From: JAJDZL01 sp965220395
Lineage (GTDB): Bacteria > Pseudomonadota > Gammaproteobacteria > Arenicellales > JAJDZL01
DNA length: 64,000 bases
Direction: 5' to 3'
Assembly: GCA_965220395.1 (NCBI GenBank)
Contig: CBDCPT010000001.1
Location: 1-64,000 of the forward strand
Shown here: positions 17,888 to 27,088 of the stretch, piece after piece
How positions within the stretch are numbered: position 1 is the stretch's first letter
Layout of the letters: each line of letters starts with the position of its first letter
Translations under genes and position numbers: made by a program
Notes under the pieces: generated by a model
Database searches by the model: none
Seen by the model: only the letters and a program-made list of their open reading frames with translations
Told to the model about the DNA's origin: nothing

Positions 17888-18988
17888 ATGCGAATATTTC
17901 GTAGGAAAATGATTGCAGAGACTGCTAATCTGTGCGGTGTTGTTATGATTATGACGATTGGAATCTTTTCGGTGGTGAAATTTCTGGGGCTGTTGCGAAG
18001 AGTTTTGCAAGGGCATCTTCCCACGGAAGGTTTTGAATTGATTCTTCTACTAAAACTTGCCACATTTCTAGATGTCATTTTCACACCAGCGATTTACATT
18101 GCGGTTCTGCTGGTTTTGAGTCGGTGGAGCAGAGAAAACGAAATTACGATTTTTGCAACTAGTGGAGTCGGGCCGGTTGGATACCTGCTTCCTGCGACTC
18201 TTGTCGCAATGGTAGGAGCAGCAATCGTTGGATTTTTTTCTTTCGTTTTATCGCCCTACGCTGAACGAGCTTACGCTAATAAACTTGAGGGCTACCAGCA
18301 GAGAATAAAATCCATTCCGTTCGAGGCAGGCCAATTTCGAGAAATTCGCCCAGGGCAAAATGTCATCTATTTCAGCAAACACGACGATGATACCGATGAT
18401 CCGGTACGCCTTTTCTACATCGTTTCCAACTCAAATGGGACAGAAATTACTGTAGCTAAGAATGGATCGTATAACTTCAGTCCTGACAAGAAAGTTGAAA
18501 CACTGGAAATTCTAAACGGAATTCGATATTGGTTGCCAGCCTCATTATTCGGTTACGAAGTAACTGAATTTGAATCTTTCAACGAGTTCATTCCTATTGT
18601 GGAAAATGAGTTGACTACAGTATCCGCAAAGGCCAAACCCACGTTTGGGCTGATCGGTTCTAGCAACTTGAGCGACATTGCAGAACTTGAATGGAGAGTC
18701 TCTAAAGTCGTGGCCGTGTTTCTAGTTGTACTGCTGGCTTTCGTACTTGGAAGTTGTAAGCTGAGTTCAAAATCCAGCGTCAATCTGGTTAGTGCTGTTT
18801 TAATTTACTTCATTTACAGCAGTTTCCTGGGGTTTATTGCAGATACCAATCGAAGTGAATCATTTGGCACCGATCTTTTTCTGTGGTTGCCTCACTTGGT
18901 GATTATTGGACTAATCATCTGGGTTGTTTTTCGAACACACCTCAATCGGCCAGTCCTGCCAGCGATATTCTTCTCATCGCGCAGTTAA
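17888..18988 (+). CDS. lptF: LPS export permease LptF
   Basis: A 366-residue inner-membrane permease of the LptB2FG transporter, which extracts lipopolysaccharide from the inner membrane and passes it to LptC for transport to the outer membrane. It has the usual layout: N-terminal membrane helices, a large periplasmic jellyroll (here from about residue 130 to 260, with GQFREIRPGQNVIYFSK) and C-terminal helices (VAVFLVVLLAFVLGS, WLPHLVIIGLIIWVVF). Length fits the family. It is followed after 3 bp by lptG, so the pair is co-transcribed. LptF and LptG are similar in fold; the assignment follows the usual lptF-lptG order and the N-terminal sequence. Confidence 0.93.
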   Translation: MRIFRRKMIAETANLCGVVMIMTIGIFSVVKFLGLLRRVLQGHLPTEGFELILLLKLATFLDVIFTPAIYIAVLLVLSRWSRENEITIFATSGVGPVGYLLPATLVAMVGAAIVGFFSFVLSPYAERAYANKLEGYQQRIKSIPFEAGQFREIRPGQNVIYFSKHDDDTDDPVRLFYIVSNSNGTEITVAKNGSYNFSPDKKVETLEILNGIRYWLPASLFGYEVTEFESFNEFIPIVENELTTVSAKAKPTFGLIGSSNLSDIAELEWRVSKVVAVFLVVLLAFVLGSCKLSSKSSVNLVSAVLIYFIYSSFLGFIADTNRSESFGTDLFLWLPHLVIIGLIIWVVFRTHLNRPVLPAIFFSSRS

Positions 18989-18991
18989 GTC

Positions 18992-20053
18992 ATGTTCTTG
19001 ATGCGTCTCATTGATCGGAATATTGGACGTGAAATCGTCAGCAAGTCATTTACAACAGCGATTTGGCTATTGGCTGTCTATCTTTTCATTGCGCTTTTGG
19101 ATCTGCTGGAAGACATTGATTTAGAAAATCAGTTAACTTTCGCCATTCAAATTCTTGGTCTTTCCTTACCGAGAATGATTTATGAACTCGCCCCTATGAT
19201 TTTTCTTATCGGAACGATTATGGCTCTGGCGACCCTCGCAAGACAGCTGGAGTTGACTGGCATGCAGGCTGGCGGGATTTCCAAGTATCGTATTGCTGGA
19301 TCTGTCGTCGGATTTTCTCTGATTTTCGCTGTGGTGATGTTTGTTTGGGGCGAAATTGTCGTACCTTTGAGTGAGTCAAAGAGGGCGCATATTAAGGATT
19401 CTCAAGAAAATGTGCTATTTCCCAAACAGAAAAGATCGGGCGTATGGATCAGAGATCGTAACCAGTTTATCTATGTGGACGAAATTGAAAAAGAAAATGA
19501 ACTGGCCGGCATCTACATTTACCACTTCTCGGACCATGGGCGTTTGGTCAAGCAGACTCACGCAGAGCATGGCAATATCCTAGAAGATTCCGAGGTTCTG
19601 GAGATGTGGGACGTGGAGCAAAAATTGTTCAACCGAGGCGGGATTGAAGTGCACAACAGCGAGAAATTAACTCATCCTGTAAAAGTGGAAGTGAATTTAA
19701 TTGGAGTGCAGCGACGCGACCCGTCAGTGCTGACAGTCAAAGAATTGTACACATCGATTCAATTTTTGAGAGAGAATGGTCTTAAGTCCGATTTTTTCGA
19801 TCTTGCGTTCTGGAATCGATTCATCATTCCAATGTCCATGCTTGTAATGGCAATTTTTGCGATTCTGTTCACATTCAGGAGACGTCGCAGTTTCGGCACC
19901 GGACCGCTTGTTTTCATTGGGCTCATATTTGGGCTAATCTATTTTGCGGTTCAACAGTCAGTTGGCTATATTGCAATGCTGAACGGTTTTCACCAGTGGT
20001 TGGAACTTTCGCTGCATTCCTACTTTTTTCAATTTGTGCGGGGGTGGCACTGA
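18992..20053 (+). CDS. lptG: LPS export permease LptG
   Basis: A 353-residue partner of LptF in the LptB2FG exporter. The N-terminus (LMRLIDRNIGREIVSKSFTT) and the conserved ELAPMIFLIGTIMALATLAR segment, including the coupling region that contacts the LptB ATPase, are typical. The periplasmic domain spans about residues 115-265, and the C-terminal helices include FNRF-like WNRFIIPMSMLVMAIFAILF. A second in-frame ATG 12 bases downstream could also serve as start. Confidence 0.93.
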   Translation: MFLMRLIDRNIGREIVSKSFTTAIWLLAVYLFIALLDLLEDIDLENQLTFAIQILGLSLPRMIYELAPMIFLIGTIMALATLARQLELTGMQAGGISKYRIAGSVVGFSLIFAVVMFVWGEIVVPLSESKRAHIKDSQENVLFPKQKRSGVWIRDRNQFIYVDEIEKENELAGIYIYHFSDHGRLVKQTHAEHGNILEDSEVLEMWDVEQKLFNRGGIEVHNSEKLTHPVKVEVNLIGVQRRDPSVLTVKELYTSIQFLRENGLKSDFFDLAFWNRFIIPMSMLVMAIFAILFTFRRRRSFGTGPLVFIGLIFGLIYFAVQQSVGYIAMLNGFHQWLELSLHSYFFQFVRGWH

Positions 20054-20604
20054 TGCGAATTTGACAATAAACAAACTGATCTGCAGAAAGTATTCACTGG
20101 TAAAACATTTACCAAAATTTGATATTTCCTGCTAGTAGGATGAACTCAGAAATCAAATATAAATCAGATTGTATTGTCTACACAACGACTTACAATTGAT
20201 TGAAAAATTTATATTGAATCGTGAAATAGAGGAAAAGTTATACACAATCTTGATCAATCACGCCATTGCTGATATACAAAGACTTTCTAAAATGAATGTT
20301 AAACTACATCTTCTAACTTATTGATAATAAATAATAATACTAAAATAATTGGTCATTGGAAGTTAATCATCTGAAATTGAAAATTATTCGAAGTGCGAAA
20401 TTAAATTTTGTTCACAGAGTTATCAACAGTCATAAAATGAGATTTTCTCTATAGATCGCTATGTTTTTCGACTGTGTATTGTCGGATGTATAAAAATTCC
20501 TTGTAGTGGATTTAACATTGGACAATTGGTGTAACCTCCAAGCCCTTAAAACTAATCTTCTCCACAGAATTGAATCGAATTTCAATTTGATCAATTAGTT
20601 GATG
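20054..20604. other. AT-rich intergenic region
   Basis: About 550 bases of strongly AT-rich DNA between lptG and the convergent tRNA-Arg. No open frame, strong hairpin or repeat is recognised. The promoter of the tRNA is on the other side. Confidence 0.4.
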
Positions 20605-20681
20605 TGGCGCCCCGAAGACGACTCGAACGTCTGACCTGCCGCTTAGGAGGCGGCTGCTCTATCCAACTGAGCTATCGGGGC
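20605..20681 (-). tRNA. tRNA-Arg (CCU anticodon)
   Basis: The minus strand folds as a full cloverleaf: acceptor GCCCCGA/TCGGGGC, D-arm AGCTCAGTTGGATAGAGC, anticodon loop CTCCTAA giving CCU, T-loop GTTCGAGTC, and an encoded CCA end. It reads the AGG arginine codon. Confidence 0.95.
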
Positions 20682-20797
20682 ACAGGCTGCTACATGAATA
20701 GCCACATTAGTAGCAATCGAACCTTGCAGTGGATTTATATTTATATGATATTGAGCTTGCATTTTATAACGATTCATAGACCAGTTGGCGATACTGA

Positions 20798-21976
20798 ATG
20801 ATGAATGAACTTCCGAATAAACTTTTCGATACTGTAGTTCGAATTAGAAGAACAATTCACGAACATCCGGAGCTCTCGAATCAGGAGCATCGAACTTCCG
20901 CATTCGTAAAGGAAGAATTGTTGAGTCATGGAATATCAAACATCACTACGCTTGGTTCCACCAGTTTTGCCGTAGAGATTCAAGGACAACAATCCGGTCC
21001 ATCGCGCAAGATCGCGGTTCGGGCAGATTTAGATGCGTTGCCAATCAAAGAAAAAACTGGCCACGAATTTTCATCAAAATCGCCGGGAGTGATGCATGCT
21101 TGCGGGCATGATGGACATACGGCTATGGTGGTCGGACTTGCGATCTGGGTGAATGATATTCGGGAGAGATTCTCCGGCTCCATTCGATGCATTTTTCAGC
21201 AAGCTGAAGAGGCTGAACCACTTGGTGGTCCTGTTGTCGTTAAATCGGGAATCCTGGATGACGTTGACGGTGTTTTGGGCATTCATGTAGACCCAGGAAT
21301 TACAACAGGCCAACTGACGGTTCGTGAAGGTGCGTTTGCCGCGTCCGGGGACGAGTTCAAAATTACAGTGAAAGGACGCTCCTGTCATGCAGCGAAACCA
21401 CACGAAGGCGTAGATGCCATTGCCATTGCTGCGAGCATGATTCAGGAAATTCAAAAAATTTGTTCACGATTCAAAGATCCGCAAACACCACTGGTAGTTA
21501 CGGTATCGAAAATTTCGGGGGGCGTCGTCACCAACATTGTTTGTGATCGGGTGGAGATTGAAGGAACAATTCGTTCTTTGTCCGAACAAGCGAGACAATC
21601 TGCGCACTTACAACTGGAAAAGATTTGTACCAGTCTGGCAAAAATGTACGGCGGCGATGCAATTGTCGAAATATTCAGCGGCGAACCCGTACTGATGAAT
21701 GACGAGCGGATGGTTGAACTGATACGATCAGCCGCACGCAGAGTAGTGGGGACGGAAAATGTTCTGAATCTGCCGCCATGGGCGGCTAGCGATGACTTTG
21801 CTTACTACGGGCAAGTCAAACCGAGTGCATATTTTCGCCTAGGCGTAGGGAACCAACAGAAGGACTGCATTTACGGCCTGCATCATCCAGAATTCAAACT
21901 GGATGAAGATGCTCTCCCTGTCGGCATTCGGATTTTGAAAGAAGCGGCATTCGAATTTCTAGACTCCACCTATTGA
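20798..21976 (+). CDS. M20 (M20D) family amidohydrolase/aminoacylase
   Basis: A 392-residue metal-dependent hydrolase of the hippurate hydrolase/IAA-amino acid hydrolase group, which cleaves N-acyl amino acids or similar amides. Metal-binding motifs are visible: HACGHDGH (about residues 102-109), QQAEEAEPLGG and a His in the GIHVDP segment. The lid domain is around RSCHAAKPHEGVDAI. The C-terminal segment SDDFAYYGQVKPSAYFRLG is typical. Length is normal. Two adjacent ATG codons offer the start. The exact substrate cannot be told from sequence. The downstream gene faces the other way and a terminator lies between. Confidence 0.88.
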   Translation: MMNELPNKLFDTVVRIRRTIHEHPELSNQEHRTSAFVKEELLSHGISNITTLGSTSFAVEIQGQQSGPSRKIAVRADLDALPIKEKTGHEFSSKSPGVMHACGHDGHTAMVVGLAIWVNDIRERFSGSIRCIFQQAEEAEPLGGPVVVKSGILDDVDGVLGIHVDPGITTGQLTVREGAFAASGDEFKITVKGRSCHAAKPHEGVDAIAIAASMIQEIQKICSRFKDPQTPLVVTVSKISGGVVTNIVCDRVEIEGTIRSLSEQARQSAHLQLEKICTSLAKMYGGDAIVEIFSGEPVLMNDERMVELIRSAARRVVGTENVLNLPPWAASDDFAYYGQVKPSAYFRLGVGNQQKDCIYGLHHPEFKLDEDALPVGIRILKEAAFEFLDSTY

Positions 21977-22023
21977 ACGTGCGGATAACTGTGGTTCTGG
22001 CGCCACATCGTTTGAGTAAAAGG

Positions 22024-22040
22024 GGAGAGCAGTGCTCTCC
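22024..22040 (+). terminator. Hairpin terminator after the M20 amidohydrolase
   Basis: GGAGAGC-AGT-GCTCTCC forms a perfect 7-bp stem with a 3-nt loop, 47 bases after the stop codon and followed by AT-rich sequence. It may serve both convergent genes. Confidence 0.65.
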
Positions 22041-22117
22041 TATTGAATAATAATTCTAGTCAACTCAATAATTATTTATTTCGGTTCTAAGCGGATGTGC
22101 TTCTCTGCCTTGTGTGA

Positions 22118-23344
22118 CTACACTTCGGGCAAGGTATATCCCATCGCATACGTATTCACAATTGCACTTAAAATTTCGTCTCTTGTTAAATCATTCCTGA
22201 ATCGATTGGGTTGAACAGCTGGCAAGTCATACGGTGCTCTGCCATTGGCAATCCAACTGCTGAGATAGGTGCCGGAACCTCCACCGGTGCTGATTCCTAT
22301 GCAATATCCGGTTGCCAACCACAGTCCTGGATATCCATCTAGCGGACCTAACAGGGGACACCCGTCGGGCGTGTAACAGATCGATCCATTGATAACTGAC
22401 TTGACACCTGCTGAGAAAATAGCGGGGATTCTATCAATAACACGCACCAGATGAGATTCAAGCCGATCCATATTATTTGGCAGGAGTTGTCCTTCGAAAT
22501 CTTTTGGAATACCGTCTATTGCCCAAGGTTTGGGATTCGATTCGTAGACTCCACAGAGCAATCCATTAATTTCCTGCCGAAAGTTCGCTGGCGCAACCGG
22601 ATCGCGAACTACAGGCAGCTCGAATTCAAGGCATTCGATTTCAGGCAAGGTTTCGGTGACCAGATCATGGTGCTCCAACGCATACAGCGGCAAATTCAAT
22701 CCGATCGTTCCCGCCAGTTCCCTAGCCCAGAAACTGTTCGCAATCACGACGTGCTTAGCTACAAAGGATTGATTGTTTCCTGTGAGTAGCCAGTTTCCAT
22801 CCGATCTTCTTTCCAGTCGTTCAATTTCACAATCGGTTATGATTTCAGCACCGCGGTAGAGTGCCGCTCTAGCTAGTGCATATGTTGTTGAATATGCGTC
22901 AAAATGCCCATCATCGGGCGTGTAAGCTGCACCTAGTAAATCGTGTGTACTAAGCAACGGATGAATGCGTTCAATTTCATCTGTATCAATCACCCGGTAG
23001 TCTATATTCATCTCCTTGAAAAACGGTCCGAGTGCGCGGAAAGCGTCGAGTTCCGCTTGATTCGTTGCCAGCCGTAAACTTCCGGATTTATGAAAACCAA
23101 CGGAGTGGGTGGTTTCTTTCTCCGCTTCGAGATAGGTTGTCACTGAATCGACGCAGAGTTGAGTGATGCTCGGATAGTGTCCGAAGTAGGTTACATTGCC
23201 TGCTGCATGCCACGTCGACCCCGATGTGAGAATTCTTTTTTCAATCAAAGTCGTGTCGGCCCAGCCTAGTCGCGCTAGATGATAGAGCACACTGCAACCG
23301 ATAATGCCACCTCCAATAACTGCTGCCTGGACATCACTGCTCAT
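22118..23344 (-). CDS. FAD-dependent oxidoreductase, DAO/dimethylglycine dehydrogenase-like
   Basis: A 408-residue flavoprotein. The N-terminal Rossmann motif VIGGGIIGCSVLYHLARLG binds FAD; STWHAAGNVTYFGHYP and the C-terminal SICYTPDGCPLLGP and LWLATGYCIGISTGGGSG segments are typical of dimethylglycine/sarcosine dehydrogenase-like oxidases. Full-length dimethylglycine dehydrogenases are ~800 residues with a folate-binding GcvT-like half; this protein stops just where that half would begin, so it is either a stand-alone DAO enzyme or a truncated gene. Its start overlaps the stop of the MttB-like fragment upstream, which suggests a former operon for demethylation of trimethylamine- or betaine-type compounds. 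Confidence 0.75.
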   Translation of the reverse strand: MSSDVQAAVIGGGIIGCSVLYHLARLGWADTTLIEKRILTSGSTWHAAGNVTYFGHYPSITQLCVDSVTTYLEAEKETTHSVGFHKSGSLRLATNQAELDAFRALGPFFKEMNIDYRVIDTDEIERIHPLLSTHDLLGAAYTPDDGHFDAYSTTYALARAALYRGAEIITDCEIERLERRSDGNWLLTGNNQSFVAKHVVIANSFWARELAGTIGLNLPLYALEHHDLVTETLPEIECLEFELPVVRDPVAPANFRQEINGLLCGVYESNPKPWAIDGIPKDFEGQLLPNNMDRLESHLVRVIDRIPAIFSAGVKSVINGSICYTPDGCPLLGPLDGYPGLWLATGYCIGISTGGGSGTYLSSWIANGRAPYDLPAVQPNRFRNDLTRDEILSAIVNTYAMGYTLPEV

Positions 23345-23771
23345 GGTTATCGCTCCTCGTTGGCAATTTGAGTCGAATCGGAAATTTGCTTCGGATCAAT
23401 TCGTCTGTCGCACTTTCGATCTGCTTGGAAAAATATGCGGAAAGAATCTGGTTTGCTTGTTGCCAAACATCGGTTGCTCCTAGATATTGCCAGTCGTCCG
23501 GCAAGTTGCGATCCGCACTTCGAGGATAGACGTAATCGCTTTCCATCAAATCAATCGTTTGCTGATGCCCAAGATAATGCCCGGAGTCGTAGAAGGTAGT
23601 CGCATGTACCGTTAGGATGGCCGTTTGGTGAATGCTCCACATCCACCAGCAATCATGTCCAGCAGCAGCTCGATTCGATGGAGATTTTCGCCATTTGTAA
23701 AACTGATCGCTATGTGTTTGCTGGTCAAGCATAAACGGTGTAGACATCAAGGTCGAAAAGATTCCCCACAT
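23334..23771 (-). pseudogene. C-terminal fragment of an MttB-like methyltransferase
   Basis: The segment SGHYLGHQQTIDLMESDYVYP, followed by DRNLPDDWQYLGATDVWQQA, matches the C-terminus of the trimethylamine methyltransferase (MttB) superfamily, whose non-pyrrolysine members demethylate glycine betaine or related compounds with a corrinoid protein. Only ~145 of ~480-500 residues remain, and the part upstream of the GHYLGH motif does not align well in this frame, hinting at a frameshift near 23600-23660. The upstream boundary is a transporter gene 18 bp away. The fragment ends inside the start of the DAO-family gene. Confidence 0.7.
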
Positions 23772-23789
23772 CCGCTTGCTAGCGCGATA

Positions 23790-24269
23790 TCAAGCACTCA
23801 ACACGTCTTTATTCAGAAACATCATAACGACTCCAATGACAATCAGTATTGCACCGAAAAGTTTCATCCAAGTCATCGATTCGCGTAGCAAAATCCACGA
23901 TACAACGATTGTCACGAGGACCGTGCCTCCGACAATCACTGGTATTGCGAAATTGGCATGCACAGGAGTGCTGCCTACCGTTCCCCGGAACAGATAAAAG
24001 TAGCTGATTTCTGCAGTGCCGATGCACAGTCCGGCAGCTGCCGCCCACAAATATGCGGGTGTCGTCAGCGTGAGAGTGCTGGCGCCGCGAATCAACAGTC
24101 CGGCTGCAAAAATACAAGATATGGTGAGTGCAGCAACTTGAAGGGTTATTGTTGCGAGAATTGTCGAAGTAGTTTCAGCGGGTACATAGTTGCTCGAAAC
24201 CTTGATCAGTAAATTGTAGCCAGCGTACAGGAATGTTACTGTGAGAAGCAATATGAGTGGGGCATACAT
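23790..24269 (-). CDS. Small EamA/DMT-superfamily membrane transporter
   Basis: A 159-residue hydrophobic protein with about five membrane helices, ending in the conserved EamA half-repeat (VVSWILLRESMTWMKLFGAI then VIGVVMMFLN). This is the single-repeat size of small DMT-superfamily proteins rather than the ten-helix form. The substrate is unknown. It may have exported or imported something related to the neighbouring amine-metabolism genes. A C-rich homopolymer (11 G on the plus strand) lies 70 bp upstream of the start, close to the expected promoter. Confidence 0.7.
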   Translation of the reverse strand: MYAPLILLLTVTFLYAGYNLLIKVSSNYVPAETTSTILATITLQVAALTISCIFAAGLLIRGASTLTLTTPAYLWAAAAGLCIGTAEISYFYLFRGTVGSTPVHANFAIPVIVGGTVLVTIVVSWILLRESMTWMKLFGAILIVIGVVMMFLNKDVLSA

Positions 24270-24338
24270 TGTTTTACTCGGTCAGTTAGGATTTTCAAAC
24301 GGCACCTGTGGTTAATTGTAGATTGTGAACTAATTCAA

Positions 24339-24349
24339 GGGGGGGGGGG
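24339..24349. repeat. 11-G homopolymer tract
   Basis: Eleven consecutive G in the intergenic space upstream of the small transporter (coding strand C11, about 70 bp before its start). Homopolymers near promoters can modulate transcription by slippage; here it may also be an assembly artefact. Confidence 0.6.
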
Positions 24350-24593
24350 TTATATGGAAAAATAACTGCAGTTCATCACTGAGCCGTCTTCAATTGACAA
24401 ATTCTGAAAATGCTTTTACTGGAAATTCTGCCAATGAATCGAACCTGCGGCGCAAATTATGATATATAAATATCTAAATGATTTCATTGTTATTTTCAAT
24501 TTCGCGGATTTCTACAAGAAGTTGATGAAATGTATGAGGTGAATCAGATGTTCAGGTATTGCTGACTTCCTAGATTAGTAAAGTATTTCAATT

Positions 24594-24881
24594 ATGGGAA
24601 TATTGAGTCGATTGATTGGGAAAAGGGAGCCCAAATCCGAGCCCCAAGTGGAACAGGTTCAGTATGATGGATTCAACATCAAACCTGCTCCCCAGAAACA
24701 GAAAGGCACTTTTGTCACCGCTGGTTATATCTATATGACCGATGAAGCTGGTGAAACTCGGGAGCATTTCTTTATTCGAGCAGATACTCACGCTGATTTC
24801 GATTCGGCTTGCCAACATGCGATTTTTAAGGCCAAGCAAATCATTAACGAGTCTGGTGAGCGAATATTTGACAAGAGCTGA
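24594..24881 (+). CDS. HlyU-family protein
   Basis: A 95-residue protein matching the HlyU family: short N-terminal MGILSRLIGK, then YDGFNIKPAPQKQKGTFVTA, GYIYM, EHFFIRADTHADFDSACQHA and KAKQIINESGERIF. The family is named for a haemolysin activator of Vibrio but many members are small proteins of uncertain role. It is a single gene with AT-rich flanks. Confidence 0.8.
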   Translation: MGILSRLIGKREPKSEPQVEQVQYDGFNIKPAPQKQKGTFVTAGYIYMTDEAGETREHFFIRADTHADFDSACQHAIFKAKQIINESGERIFDKS

Positions 24882-25008
24882 ATCTTCGAATTAGGCCAAG
24901 ACACATACTATTGTGCCATCAAGCGAGGCGTCGGTGTAACTTTTTTACAATTTGTCCTTTCGCTCAATTCAACCATTCATTGAGCACTACGATTCTGAGG
25001 ATTTTTAG

Positions 25009-25938
25009 TTGCAGTTTGAAGGAATATACACGCCAATCGTCACGCCGTATCACGCTGACTCCGACTATTCGATCAACAGGCAAGCTCTGGCGGATACCAT
25101 TGAGTTCCTGATTGAAGCAGGTGTACACGGCATAGTCCTTGCCGGCACGACGGGAGAATACTACGCTCAAACGTTTGATGAGCGTACACAGATGATGACC
25201 TTTGCAAAGGATGCCATCAATCAGCGAGTGCCGCTCATAGTGGGTACCGGGGCTATACGAACTGAAGATAGCGTATATTTTGCTCAGCAGGCAAAATCTG
25301 CCGGCGCCGATGGGCTACTGGTTGCCACACCACCTTATGCCTGTCCGACCGGCCGTGAAATCGCCTTGCATTGTCTTGCGATCGACACAGCAGTCAATCT
25401 TCCTATCATTCTGTACAATTATCCCGGCCGAATGTGTGTAAATATGGACGAAGATACGCTGGACAGGCTTGGCCAAAGCCCCAATTTTTGCGCAATCAAG
25501 GAAAGTTCAGGCGACCCGAACCGCTTGCATATGCTCGCTAGAGATTATCCACACATCCAGCTTTCTTGCGGTATGGATGATCAGGCATTGGAATTCTTCG
25601 CCTGGGGTGCACGTTCTTGGGTGTGTGCAGGTTCGAATTTCGCGCCCGAAGAGCACATCGCTCTTTATAAGGCTTGCGCAGTTGATGGCGACTTCAACAA
25701 GGGGCGCCGAATCATGTCTGCCATGATGCCGCTTATGCGCGTGCTGGAGCAAGGAGGCAAGTTTGTTCAATGTATCAAACACGGCTTGACCCTTCGAGGA
25801 ATTGATGCGGGGCCGCCTAGAAAGCCACTGCAACCACTGAACAAAGACGAAGAAAGTGAATTGGCACAGGTCATTCGAACTATGAATGCCGAAGTTGAAA
25901 AGGAGGCCTGGATTCAGAGATCCTCTGATTCGCAATGA
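25009..25938 (+). CDS. DapA/NanA-family aldolase (dihydrodipicolinate synthase-like)
   Basis: A 309-residue TIM-barrel enzyme of the class I pyruvate-dependent aldolase family. The Schiff-base Lys is in NFCAIKESSGD (about residue 165), the catalytic Tyr in LYNYPGR (about 137), and the GTTGEYY loop binds the pyruvate carboxylate. The TTG start at 25009 is chosen because the protein then begins QFEGIYTPIVTPY as in relatives; no ATG lies nearby. The true lysine-biosynthesis DapA is usually ~290 residues; the extra C-terminal tail and the catabolic surroundings favour a different keto-acid substrate. Confidence 0.85.
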   Translation: MQFEGIYTPIVTPYHADSDYSINRQALADTIEFLIEAGVHGIVLAGTTGEYYAQTFDERTQMMTFAKDAINQRVPLIVGTGAIRTEDSVYFAQQAKSAGADGLLVATPPYACPTGREIALHCLAIDTAVNLPIILYNYPGRMCVNMDEDTLDRLGQSPNFCAIKESSGDPNRLHMLARDYPHIQLSCGMDDQALEFFAWGARSWVCAGSNFAPEEHIALYKACAVDGDFNKGRRIMSAMMPLMRVLEQGGKFVQCIKHGLTLRGIDAGPPRKPLQPLNKDEESELAQVIRTMNAEVEKEAWIQRSSDSQ

Positions 25939-26101
25939 ATACGCAGCCAGAGCGAACGCAATCAATTTTCCAAAGTCTGCCTTTATTTGATGGTAAGTTT
26001 CGAGCCGGCAATGGTGGATTCATCATCGGCATTTCTCAGTTCTCCCAATGGTAGCCAATCGGGTCTACGCGCCATGCGTTTGGCCTTTTTTGAATCGAAA
26101 G

Positions 26102-27088
26102 TTAGTCAAGTCTGCCATTGGTTGCACATTCAATGAATTTCTTGATAATTTCTCGTGCGAGACTGTCAGATTCAATTTCTCCTGACTGAATATTTTTCAA
26201 AATTTTCTCGATTGCTAAATCCTCTGATTGCAACAATTCTTGTGCAACATTTTCGCTCAGAATTCGTGCTGTCAGTTTGCGGGTACGTTCAAGTGCTGAT
26301 TTGCAACGGTCCTGTTTCATTGAATTGTCAGCGTGACTGAAAATTTCGTTTACCAGTTCGGGGATGCCTTCCCCGGTTGTTGCAGTTGATTTCAAGACTT
26401 TAGGAGTTTTCATGGAGTGGCGAAGTGAAATCGAAAGTGACAAGTCACTTTGTGTCAGATCAGCTTGCGGAAGATCCGCTTTGTTGACAACGATGATGTC
26501 GGCAATTTCGAGGAGCCCGGCTTTGCTTGCCTGAACTTCATCGCCGAGCCCGGGCGATTCAACAACGACAGTCGTGTCGGCCAACTCTGAAATCTCTATT
26601 TCCGATTGTCCCGTACCGACCGTCTCAACAACAATCGTATCCCACTGAGCCGCATCAAACAGATTGATAATGTGCATTGCTGTTGCTGAAAGTCCGCCAA
26701 GATGACCGCGTGCGGCTACTGACCTGATGAATACACCCTCGTCCTCGCTGTGACCCGCCATTCGTACTCTGTCTCCCAGAATCGCACCGCCACTTACGTG
26801 GCTGCTAGGATCAATGGCAAGAACGGCAACTGACTTGCCCAATCCTCGAAAAGCAGGGATACAAGCGTCAATCAGAGTGGATTTCCCGACGCCCGGTGGT
26901 CCGGTTATGCCGACTACATGTGCATTCCCCAAGTGATTTGCAATCGCCTGAAGAATATCTCTTCTACCGGCTAGATTATTTTCGACGACGGTAATCGCCC
27001 GAGCAAGCGAGTTTCTGCTTCCCTGAACCAGATTCGTCAATATCGGATTTTCACTGGCTTCGTTGCCAATGTTTCCGGATCGATTCAT
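26102..27088 (-). CDS. meaB: GTPase MeaB (ArgK family), acyl-CoA mutase chaperone
   Basis: A 328-residue G3E-type GTPase that guards B12-dependent acyl-CoA mutases and gates cofactor loading. It has the P-loop GPPGVGKST, the Mg-binding ILGDRVRM stretch, the VETVGTGQSE switch and the NKAD guanine motif. The ATG at 27088 is chosen over a longer frame because it overlaps the mutase stop as ATGA, the usual sign of translational coupling, and gives normal length. It is the last gene of the mutase operon. Confidence 0.93.
   Translation of the reverse strand: MNRSGNIGNEASENPILTNLVQGSRNSLARAITVVENNLAGRRDILQAIANHLGNAHVVGITGPPGVGKSTLIDACIPAFRGLGKSVAVLAIDPSSHVSGGAILGDRVRMAGHSEDEGVFIRSVAARGHLGGLSATAMHIINLFDAAQWDTIVVETVGTGQSEIEISELADTTVVVESPGLGDEVQASKAGLLEIADIIVVNKADLPQADLTQSDLSLSISLRHSMKTPKVLKSTATTGEGIPELVNEIFSHADNSMKQDRCKSALERTRKLTARILSENVAQELLQSEDLAIEKILKNIQSGEIESDSLAREIIKKFIECATNGRLD

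Noticed and set aside
25939..26101. Short frame after the DapA-like gene (ATG 25935)
   Set aside because: Looks like it may be decayed coding DNA, but no family could be recognised and stops interrupt it.
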